64,000 bases of DNA from Rhodamnia argentea (Eukaryota > Streptophyta > Magnoliopsida > Myrtales > Myrtaceae). The notes under the pieces are model-generated. The model saw only the letters and a list, made by a program, of their open reading frames with translations, was not told where the DNA came from and made no database searches. The position numbers and the translations under genes are program-made. Positions 54,860 to 64,000 of the stretch are shown piece after piece. The stretch's first letter is position 1; every line of letters starts with the position of its first letter. The DNA lies in contig NC_063154.1 in the NCBI RefSeq assembly GCF_020921035.1, positions 1,984,001 through 2,048,000 of the forward strand, read 5' to 3'.

Positions 54860-55515
54860 GTGAGGAAAATTATCTAAAAAGTTCTAAATCGATTGAATTT
54901 TTTGTCAATTCAGTCTTAAAGCAATTAATTTGCCAATTGATCCTAAACAGTTTCATTTTTTTACCAATTGAGTCTATCCGGTCGGTTTTAGCCCGAAAAC
55001 GTCGACGTAGATGTTAGCTATCTTACGTGGCATAGTCGATGCTTAAGTAGATAAATTTTAATAATATCTTATTATCTTTCATATTTTATTTCTTTTCTTC
55101 TTTTCTTTCTTTCTTTTTTTCTTTTAGTGGTCGGCGAGGGCCTGACGACCCCCGCTTGATCTAGCCTCCCCCAGATTTGGGCAAAGCTACCTCACTCGCA
55201 ACCACGATGGCCTCATCCATATCTACGCGCGGCCCGGCAATCCTCGCCTGTCACGGAAGAAAAAAAATAAAAAGTAATAAAAGTAATAGCAAATTCAAAA
55301 AAACATGAAAATATTATCAATAATTTTCTAAGTTAGTGTTGGCCCTACCATGCAAGATAGTCGATATCCACATCGGCAATTTCCGATCGAAATTTACTTT
55401 GACTAAATAGACAAAGCATGAAAATGTTCAAGACTCAATTGGTAAAAATAAAAGGTTTATGATTGAATTAGTAAAAGTACGATAGATTTATAATTTTTTG
55501 GGTAATTTTTTCATA
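54860..55515. mobile_element. Foldback family copy
   Basis: The left arm (ggaaaattatctaaaaagt..., caattgagtctatccgg) and right arm (atatccacatcggcaatttccg, actcaattggtaaaa, gatttataattttttggg) are inverted relatives of the family at 18360. The core (about 55080-55280) has the usual pyrimidine run, GC-rich block and purine run. The ends are approximate. Confidence 0.55.
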
Positions 55516-57690
55516 TATCGTGTGAGATCCATGAATCTAACGAGTCAGATCACACGACCGACAATATATCTGTCGAGTCCAGACGATACGTCCTCACGTT
55601 GTAAGTAAAGGCTGCACATATGTTCACACGCATATACGGCTGGAACACCTACAGGGACACAATAGTTTTTGTTTAATTGTTCGGACAGCAAGAGCACAGC
55701 AATGGGACGGCGGGTGTTGATGTCATGGGGTCGCACAAGCTGACAAGTTAAGTGGGTCGAAAGGGTGGCCCAAAAAAACAAAAAGTAGGTCGAAATCACA
55801 TCGAGGTTGATGTCATTGGGTCACACAAGCTGACAAAGCTTGAGCAGGTTTGGAATTCCCATGAAGTCTTTTCTATTAATGGTGCAAATCGGTCGTGGCG
55901 CTTGTCCGTGCCTTAGCTGAAATTGCTCGGCCCTGAAAACCAGTAAGAAATTAGGTCATGGTGGACTGGAGGTGGAGAGGTCTTTTGTCTCCAGGTTTTT
56001 AAGGCCAAGGAGGACTTCCCTGAACTCCGTCTCACGGTAGAATGGCCGATCTGGGTCGTCTGATCTGATGAATCTCGTATGGGGGGTTGGTCACGTATCA
56101 AGTTGCTCGAATGAGACGATAGAGTGCATCTAGGCTAGCGCCTAGCGTCTGACCACAATTCCGTCGTATTTGCGTTGGCTGCGTGGGGGAGAAATTTGTC
56201 CTCGCCGCATGAGGTTTCTCGGAAACGCAGGCAGCTTTGTGCCAGCGAAAATGGTGGGGGAAAATTACCTCCGATCAAGTTCCGTCGGAAATCGCTAATG
56301 TGGCGGTTTAATTATCACCGGCCGTCCCGCATGACACGACACGTTGCCTTATTAGTGATTTTCGGCAGAAATTAGCTCCATAAAAATTTTGCGTGTAAAG
56401 ATTTAGGTCTAAAGGTACATTTGTTTTGGGGAAAGTTCTGTGAAAAAATAAAAGGGGAACTCTATTTAGACTCTCGATATGGATAAAACGCACCTTTTAT
56501 TAATTAAATAGTCCAAAATGCCCTCGGTCAAAATACGCAACTAAATTGGCCGGAAAAGGCAAGTTAATTGGATCTAAACACATAACCTGACTCCATCTTC
56601 TTGCTTAAATGCCATCACGATGGATCATCGAAGAGATTAGTAATAGAAATTGTAATTTAGTAGAGAGAGGGAGAGAGAGAGTTTTGAAGGTGTGGATCCA
56701 ACATTTTAGTTGTAATTTAGTCTATGTTCCGACTTGGTTTATCTTTAGCTTATGTTTTTTTCCCAACCATTGCTCCCAACCAAATGAAGGCCAACTAACC
56801 TCGGATTATTTCTCAGAGACAATCCTTAGACAGTAAGGGTAATTTAGTCCATGTGCTGACTTTGTTGTGTACGAAGCTATAGAAGAGGTGGAAATAGTGT
56901 GACCCTAAATAAAAATGATTTTCCCCCTTCCTGGTTAGGAAATATCATTTTCCTAACTTTATACTGTAAATGGTTTTCTGTTTATTGATCATCTTCGGCA
57001 AATTAAATGTGTGAAGTTCTTGAAACTAATTCGCGAAAAGTTCTCTTGCTCAAACAAAAACACTATAAATCGATAAAGTTAAAATATTTAGAACCAAATT
57101 GACATCGTAAAATAAGTTTAAAAGACGAAAAATGGTGAAACGACTTCTTTTAATAGTCTTCGAGACATTGCGGCACCGATTTGACGCCAAGAAGCCGCCA
57201 TGCCGGCAAAATTTCGAGAAAAGATTTGAAAAGAAACCCCAAAAGAGAAAAAAAAATTAGGAGAAGTGGAGACTTTTGATTAATTATGTGAAAGGGTAAA
57301 AAGCGTCGCCTAATAAGTTAATAAAGAGGGGAAATCGACAACTAATTCACACTCGGAAAAAAAAAACAAAAAGAAAGAGAAAAATAAGACAAATTGCAAA
57401 AGAAACAGCTGCGATGATCGGACGACCAACTGGCGAAGCAGTCCGGAGAAGAGCTAGTTTTACCCGCCACTTCGGTTGTGGGCCATTTTGATGTGGATGT
57501 TCATTGATTGCTTGGGCTCGCCGACCGAGTTCGGGTCAACCCGCCTCGTTATGGCGGCTTTTTGGCATTTGCACACCTTGCTTACCCGAGCTCTTCTGGC
57601 AGCTTATAAGGATGGTCCGCTTGCTTAGCTATATTAATTACAGTATCGATGAGATTTATATGCTCGTGGAGCATCTTAGCTTATAGGAAT
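55516..57690. other. Intergenic, no gene recognised
   Basis: A fragment at about 56280-56385 (taatgtggcgg... gattttcggcagaaattag) is a worn piece of the foldback family. A short GA tract lies near 56660. No gene, RNA or intact element was identified. Confidence 0.45.
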
Positions 57691-58565
57691 GGAAAAATTG
57701 TCCAAAAGGTTATAAACCTGTTGCAGTTTTATCAAATTAGTCATAAACTTTTAATATTATTAAATTTTATCCACGTCGGTAGGGGTGAGCATGGTTTTAG
57801 AGTAGAAGCGAGAACCTGGAATCGGAACCCGTAGAATCCAGCCTGGTTCCAGGATCCAAGATATGTAGGGTAGGTTCCATATTCCAAAAATTGATGAATC
57901 TGTTCCAACGGGTAGGTTCCATATTTCGCTACCTAGAACCCGAAACCCGGACTCTAGATTCTCAAACAAATTTCTATATTTTTCTTGATATATATTTTTG
58001 CACAATCCTACAATGTTCTATGGCGTCCAATAATAAGTGTATAATCTGAAGTCAAACAAATTTTTAGGTTCCAAAAAATGAAAAACGTGTTCTAATGTAT
58101 TAGTTTCGGGTTCTAAGTGTAACCTATACGGAACCTAAAATTACCCACCTCTACTTTCTCTTAGATATTGCAACGTTCACTTTTATTTTGCTTAACTAAA
58201 AGTGAAAAAAGAAAAGAAAATAAAATAAATTGATAGGTTCTCGGGTATCCTGGAACCAACCCTTGAACCTGTGATAGGGTAGGTTCCAGGGTCGGTTCCA
58301 GATTCAAAAAGATGAGGAACCTGTTTTGATGGGTATATTCTAATTTTCAAGTGGAACCCGTAAAGAACATGGAATCGCTCACCCCTACGCGTCGGCGCCA
58401 ATCGTGCCATTGCGAGATGGTTGACGTCCACATCAATAATTTCTGGTCGAAATTGGTTACATGGACTCAACTGGCATGGTATAAAGGGGTTTAGAACTCA
58501 ATTGATAAAATTAAAAGAAATTGACAAAACCGCAATAGGTTAATGATTTTTTGGACAATTTGACC
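57691..58565. mobile_element. Foldback (MULE-like) element interrupted by a nested hAT
   Basis: Ends ggaaaaattgtccaaaa (left) and ttttttggacaatttgacc (right) are inverted. They are flanked by imperfect 10-bp repeats, ttataggaat (57681-57690) and ctataggagt (58566-58575), matching at 8 of 10 positions, consistent with a worn 9-10 bp Mutator-like duplication. The 608-bp hAT-type element at 57780 splits the copy; without it the foldback is about 260 bp. Confidence 0.75.
57780..58387. mobile_element. hAT-type MITE (GGTTCC family), nested
   Basis: The ends taggggtgagc and gctcaccccta are perfect inverted repeats, with 8-bp flanking repeats cacgtcgg (57772-57779) and cgcgtcgg (58388-58395) differing at one base. 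The interior repeats ggttcca and gaaccc words. It lies inside the foldback element at 57691, so it is the younger insertion. Relics of this family are at about 19190 and 36665. Confidence 0.85.
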
Positions 58566-59979
58566 CTATAGGAGTCATCATGAATCTCATAGGTTTATGT
58601 AGTTGTTGTGATTGTCTCCTTTTCTCTTGATCTTTTCCCGCTAGACAGATATAATAATGGACTCTCGATTTATTTAAATCGGGTTCATATTCATAAAGTT
58701 TATTTGTGATATCATATGGTTGAAGTTTAAAAATCTAAAAGACCACCGTGATAAGTCTTTAATTTGAAAAAAAAGTTCATAGATAATATTCTTCACTTAG
58801 GATTTTCATCGGATAAGAATAAAATGCAAAAAAAGAATTATGAAAATTGTTGAATATTTCCGTACTAAAGAACGAACATGACATGATCCTATTTATAAGC
58901 TTTATTAGATTAGTGTTATATATCAATCAAGAATATCCACAATCAAATGGATATGCACACACATATATACATATATGTGCAATTCCGATAGATACAGAGA
59001 ATCAAGAGAAATGTTCTATTTACCCTAAAAGCGGCAAATAATACTCCACAAATAAACTAGTCAATTATCTCTGAAGTTGATATTTGAGTGCAATGTCAAG
59101 TTGATTACCCAATTCAGCATTTTTATTGTTCTAAAAACTTAAACTTGTAAATAAAAGTTACATGGGCAAATAGAGTCCGAAATTTTTCGAAAAATTAGGA
59201 TTTTCTGCTCTAATACCATGTGAGATCTATCACTGCTCTAGAAGTTTAAGCTTGTGCATGAAAACGTGATTTAGTAATTAAATACTGTAACATATAAAAG
59301 GCTTGATATTTGAGTTGTCTTCCCCGATTGATAGGAGAAATTACATACATCCGTCTTACATTATCGAAACCATGCACTGTGATAAACTAAAATCGCGAGT
59401 CGCGGGCAATTGGAAGTTAGGCCTCTCTGTCTCTGTGTCATCGAGATCAAGACGTGTTTTTCGCTTGATCACTTATTTAACACAAGATCTCGCTTCTCGT
59501 GCTTATCAAGATTAGCGACATCATCACGTTATTGCTCAATCGATAGTGGATGATGAGCCCCATTCGTTTTCACGCCCCGATTTTGCTGGTTTATCGCAAA
59601 ACCGGTTTGGATATTCTCTAAATTTGGGCGACCTCCCCTAATTAGGAACTCCATAGCGTGTCGATTTAGATAAGAAATCCCTATCCTCGCCGGTAATCCC
59701 GTGTGTTAGTCCGAGGCGAGTCAACAAAAATCTGCTTTCACTCTCTATGGACTTTCTCAACCCTCATCTGTTCAGACGCGCACAAAATCCCTGGATCCGC
59801 CTATCATGGCCCGACACGTCACCCCTTGACCATCACATCGAAGGAAACACGCCCCCACATCCTTCACACAGAATGACCGTTTTGCCCTTGTAAGCCACGT
59901 GTCCCAATTCAGAGAAGTTGCAGCGAAAGGCCAGAATAAATTGGATGCAGAGGATAAAAATGCCGGACTTCACCTTCCC
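58566..59979. other. Intergenic and upstream region of the WUN1-type gene
   Basis: AT-rich to about 59560. Closer to the gene there are cacgtc (about 59814) and a cacgtg G-box followed by tc (59896-59903), elements often seen in ABA- or stress-responsive plant promoters. No gene was recognised. Confidence 0.45.
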
Positions 59980-59987
59980 TATAAAAT
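59980..59987 (+). promoter_or_regulatory. TATA box of the WUN1-type gene
   Basis: The sequence tataaaat sits in a ccctataaaatgcc context. With normal spacing, transcription would begin near 60010-60020, which leaves no ATG before the conserved coding region starts. Confidence 0.6.
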
Positions 59988-60116
59988 GCCTCTCGGTACT
60001 CCTGTGTGTGCAAGGCCTGTCATCATTTTCTCGCTCATCCTCTTCCGTTCCAAGCAAAAGCGCTCTCTCCCTCGTACCCTCCTTTCTCCCTTCAAAGGCG
60101 CGAGTAGGTTTCCGAA

Positions 60117-60635
60117 CTGGCTCACCCTCAGGAAACTCTGGAGGAAGGAGAGCCCAGCAATTGCGGCGTCGTACGCGCCCTCTACGAAGCCCTGCGCACC
60201 CGCGACGTGGGAACGGTCCACCGGATCGTAGCTCCTGACCTGGAGTGGTGGTTCCATGGTCCCCCGACGCACCAGTTTTTGATGCGCCTCCTCACCGGAG
60301 CGTCCAGCTCGACCTGCGACGACAGCTTCGAATTCGCCCCTGCCTCGATCACGTCCGTTGGGTCCATCGTCCTAGCCGAGGGCTGCGACCAGAAGCGCTC
60401 CATCTACTGGGCCCATGCCTGGACCGTCGCCGATGGGATAGTCACGCAGGTGAGGGAGTACTTCAACACGTCCCTTACCGTCACGCGCCTCGGAGGCGCG
60501 AGCAGATCCTCACCGTCCGCGTTGGGGTCCGAGATTGCTCCGGCTCCGGGCTCTCAACACTGTCCGTCGATTTGGGAGAGCAGCCTCTCGAATCGGGTCG
60601 GGAAGTCCGTACCCGGTCTCGTCCTGGCGATATAA
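60117..60635 (+). CDS. WUN1/SAG20-type NTF2-like wound/senescence protein
   Basis: Single-exon NTF2-like protein. The conserved body reads VVRALYEALRTRDV, LEWWFHGPPTHQFLMRLLTG, VLAEGCD, WAHAWTVADGIVTQVREYFNTSLTVTRLG and the family ending RVGKSVPGLVLAI. The first in-frame ATG is at 60282 (MRLLTG), which is the start used for some family members such as potato WUN1, but conserved NTF2-fold sequence extends about 50 residues upstream. That part contains no ATG; the frame is open from a TAG at 60102-60104, and the first plausible start is a CTG at 60117 with G at -3 and at +4. I therefore extend the CDS to the CTG (172 aa) and give the ATG form (117 aa) as the alternative. The stop is TAA at 60633-60635. 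Molecular function is unknown; family members are induced by wounding or senescence. Confidence 0.75.
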   Translation: MAHPQETLEEGEPSNCGVVRALYEALRTRDVGTVHRIVAPDLEWWFHGPPTHQFLMRLLTGASSSTCDDSFEFAPASITSVGSIVLAEGCDQKRSIYWAHAWTVADGIVTQVREYFNTSLTVTRLGGASRSSPSALGSEIAPAPGSQHCPSIWESSLSNRVGKSVPGLVLAI

Positions 60636-60639
60636 TCGA

Positions 60640-63600
60640 AACGACCTCTCGTGTGATCCAGCGTGGCCGTTAGTAGGAGAGAATAAAGTTGCACGCGTTG
60701 CAACCGTCGGTTGCTTATGGTCGAGAGTGATGTGAGCCGTTGGTTCGCCTTTCTATTTGTGATTGCGTTAGTTAAATTAGAGGGTCTGTCGTTTCTGTTA
60801 AGTTGTCGTGTCGTTTTGGGTCATGGGTGAAACTGTCATGGAGAAGCCCATTTGGTCTTTGTCTTATCAGGATTTGTCGGTTTTGCGGGATGGTTGTGGT
60901 GTAATAAAATCGCGTGCCTTTGCGAGTCTTATAAACCTCGTGATCAAAAAATTTATTTTAAAATTAAAAATTGTGGTAAATATTGCCCTTTTTCGTTTTA
61001 ATTTCGTGGTTTTTGTTAATTTTCTCGAGATTATGTGATTGCTTACAAATTTGTTTCCTTTGATTTGAAGCACGGGGTATCATGACATCGCACGCAACAT
61101 CCAAATAAAAACAGAAGTAGCTTCCAATGCTACTGTCACCCACCAACCCACTCTTTCAATTTTGTTTTACTTTTATATGCAATGTTTTCCTATGAATTGT
61201 CTTAAAAATTTACCTTTTTTTTTTGTGTATTTGCCAACAATTGATATAAAAACATAGTATTACAGCGCATGAAATCATACGAGAATAAAACTTAATCTGC
61301 ACTAAAAATAAGTATATTTAAGTTCACATTATAGTGCACTAAATTCAATATTTACTGCATGCTTTTTTTACTCTCAACTCAAACAACAAAGTGTTTCATA
61401 GTAACCATATTGATATCAAAATCAAATATGTGGATTCTATGCGTTTTTCTTTTTTCTTTTGGTCAATTGGATTTAATGTTAATTTGGTGTCTTTCGACTT
61501 ATGTATGTGCTTCCAAGCTTATCAAATAAGGAGTTAATTTTTTTGTCACGAAATGTAGGTTATTAGTTAGCTACATCTCATATTTAGACGATCGATATAA
61601 ATAAGAGGAGTGTCACGTTTTTTTTCAACGCCATCTCAATTTTAAAAAAGTTCCGTTAAAAAATCAAAGAAAGAGATTATGCTAAATGTATTTCCAATAA
61701 GCTCACTTATAGAGTGATTATTCTTCTGACAAAAAGAAGAAATTATGAATTCATTACATATCAATCGTTTTCTTACATTTAGATATTTATTAAAGGATTG
61801 TTCAAGTTAGATCTTATATATATCAAGGTAATTGTATTTAATATTATTATTCTCGATTTGGCACGGATATATTACTAGTTTCCAAGAGAACACCTATGTG
61901 AATGCAAGGAAAACATTCAGACAAATTTTTGATGAAGCAGACAACCTTTTTGGCAATTTTGCGCATGTTCCTTATGATCTGATGCTACCTCAACAGACAT
62001 TTTCTCGGGTTTGGGATGGGATCTTCGCAGCAAGACATGTACCCTGCGAGCGTGACAGGGGATATGTAATAGGTCAATGTAATATCCATAAACTAAAGTT
62101 CCAGACTTAAGGTCAACAGAATAACTGCCCATTGAAGTTTGATATTAGCAAAATCTCTCAAATGAAAATCACTCATTTTACCTGAAGGCGATTTCAGTGT
62201 AAAACATTGTCCGTAGAGACAAAATATTTCGCGAAAGCAACCTAGGATCCGGATTTTGGAACTTGGGTAGGTTTCACGAGCGTTTTCAGAAAAATATTTA
62301 TCAATTTAGTAATTTTTTTCGAGAATCGAATGGACCCTTTTGGGGTTTTGGAATTCCACACACTAATCGGACGCGAGAGGAGTGGGCCTTACACAGATAA
62401 CAATTTGTCTTTGTCTTGCTAATCACGACCGAATACTAGCAATGGAAAATTCTAGATGGAATTCTACAAAATGCCATCATAAGAGAATATGCAGTGGAGC
62501 ATATTCCATTATCTTCTTTTCACCCTATATTTTATATGTGCACTATAACCCGTTTGGTCTATCTATCGTTGAATTATAGATCGTAAACAATCAAAAGTTT
62601 TATGTTTGATAATGTACGTTTTAATATTGTTGCACCTCAAGCGAAACTTCACGATAAAAATTGCCGTAAATAGCCACATCTTTAGAGGCGCTGCAACTAC
62701 GAGGGATTTGTTGAAACCTTATAAAAAGCTGGAGCTCATTTCGCCATCGCCAAAATGTCAGTACCGAATAGAGTCTGAATACAATATTAGGGTTTCGCCG
62801 TTCAAATAATATAAGGACAAGTGAAAAGAAACTGCTCTTTGCAGGGAAGAAAAGGGGGTTTGGGTCTAGCCTCTGTTGAGAATGTCCGAGGAAGCAAATG
62901 TTATCTCGTATTTCATGGAGATTATTCGACGCATCTTGCATGTAGTCCTCCCTCAACGTCTTGTCCGTTCCTTACATTCGAATCTCGGGAAAGTTACGCA
63001 CGAATGTTTGCTGACGATCAAGTTGGGAGAGATTCGTTTATCACCAATTACTTGGATTTTCGCAGTAGATTTATCTGTCCCATTGTTAAATTTATCGCAC
63101 GAAAAAGAAATTTTACTTGGACTACGTCAACATGAATGATGGGCAGGCTTTGGGCAGATGAAAAAATCTAATGGCTTGTCCATTCTGTTCATGGGAAAAA
63201 ACATCAACGTTAATTCAAAAAGTTTGTGGAAGATGATGACTGTTTCTGAGAGCTAAACCCTGATGAGACCTTTGATAACACCCATTTGAAGAAGTCTGTC
63301 AAGTCTTCGCCTTCGTGGTGTCGAATCAAAGCCCCTATGATGCTGTGGCTGTGTGGATGAATCGGACGTTCATCGACAAGCACAAAAGCAACTGCGAATA
63401 TCTCCATTTCTGGCTTAAGGCATCGAATCGAATAGAATCATCGTGGGAAAACGCTTGTTGTTGTCCGTATATTCTTGATAAAAATCTTGGTCATGTCACC
63501 TTCACCGTCACGAACGAACGACCTAATTTTGGAAGTTGAAATGCTTCTTGATCGTGGTGGAGAATGCGAAAGATAGGATATGCATACTCCCCCGTTAGCA

Positions 63601-63698
63601 ACAAGCACCGGTTCTTTTTCTTTTTTCCAAATTCCTAGACAAATTCTAAGTTTGGTCTTCTTTGTTAGTATTGCGTATCAAACGTCACACCATTATTT
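60640..63698. other. Intergenic, no gene recognised
   Basis: It starts with the 3' flank of the WUN1-type gene. The rest is AT-rich. Frames at 61832-62110 and 62821-63139 do not match any family I know and overlap one another in different phases, so they are not called. Confidence 0.45.
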
Positions 63699-64000
63699 TG
63701 GGAAAATTTGCCCAAAAAATTTTAAATTTATTGAACTTTTGTCAATTGAGTTCTAAGCTATTTAATTTTGTCAATTCAGTCATAGACATTTTCATGTTTT
63801 GTCAATTGAGTCTATTCGGCCCATTTTGACCGAAAATCGTTGAAGTGGATATCATCCATCCTACGTGGTGCAACCGATGCTAATATTAACAATTTCTAAT
63901 GATATTTTAATATTTAATATTTAATATTTATTTTTTCCTTTTTTTTTCTTTTTTCTTTTTTCTATTTCGTTTTTACTTTTTTGCTTTTTGCCTCCACTTG
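63699..64000. mobile_element. Foldback family left arm, cut by window end
   Basis: From about 63699, gggaaaatttgcccaaaaa leads into the family words caattgagttctaag, caattgagtctattcgg and gaaaatcgttgaagtgg, then a pyrimidine run to the end. The right arm lies outside the window. Confidence 0.6.

Noticed and set aside
62821..63139. Two overlapping frames of 104 and 87 codons
   Set aside because: They overlap in different phases and neither resembles a known family.

Overview
The window is nuclear DNA from a flowering plant, most likely a eudicot. The genes have many introns with plant-type splice sites, the intergenic DNA is AT-rich, and non-autonomous DNA transposons are abundant. The species cannot be fixed from sequence alone.

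Layout. (1) 1-15.8 kb: two class III peroxidase genes on the + strand (3345-4719 and 11279-12654) sit in a tandem segmental duplication of several kb. The second copy is followed by an intact minus-strand Sororin-like cohesion gene (13343-14976). The first copy is followed only by that gene's last exon (5436-5792). A 3.4-kb MULE carrying a decayed plant-mobile-domain (PMD) gene (7184-10611) lies in the second copy, and a PIF/Harbinger-type MITE (2232-2695) in the first. (2) 15.8-28.6 kb: no convincing host gene. It holds a LINE RNase H fragment, two related hAT-type elements, foldback elements and a TRIM-like retroelement. (3) 28.6-34 kb: a bHLH/ACT-like regulator (+), a foldback element with a captured lactate dehydrogenase fragment, and a HIG1-domain gene (-). 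(4) 38.7-52.2 kb: an ARM-repeat protein (-), an AVT6-type amino acid transporter (-) and alpha-SNAP (+). (5) 52.2-64 kb: mostly transposon relics, with one WUN1/SAG20-type NTF2-like gene (+, 60117-60635).

The order Sororin, bHLH/ACT regulator, ARM protein, AVT6 transporter, alpha-SNAP matches, from memory, the Arabidopsis block around At3g56250-At3g56190. This suggests the single-copy genes are an old syntenic backbone and the peroxidases and transposons are later additions. The genes do unrelated housekeeping or stress jobs: peroxidases in the wall, Sororin in sister-chromatid cohesion, HIG1 in the mitochondrial inner membrane, AVT6 in amino acid transport, alpha-SNAP in membrane fusion. They do not form one pathway.

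The observations most worth checking are: the distal catalytic arginine of the second peroxidase replaced by glutamine; a WUN1-type gene whose conserved N-terminal half has no in-frame AUG but does have a well-placed CUG; a foldback transposon carrying lactate dehydrogenase sequence; and an E2F-like site just upstream of the Sororin-like gene.
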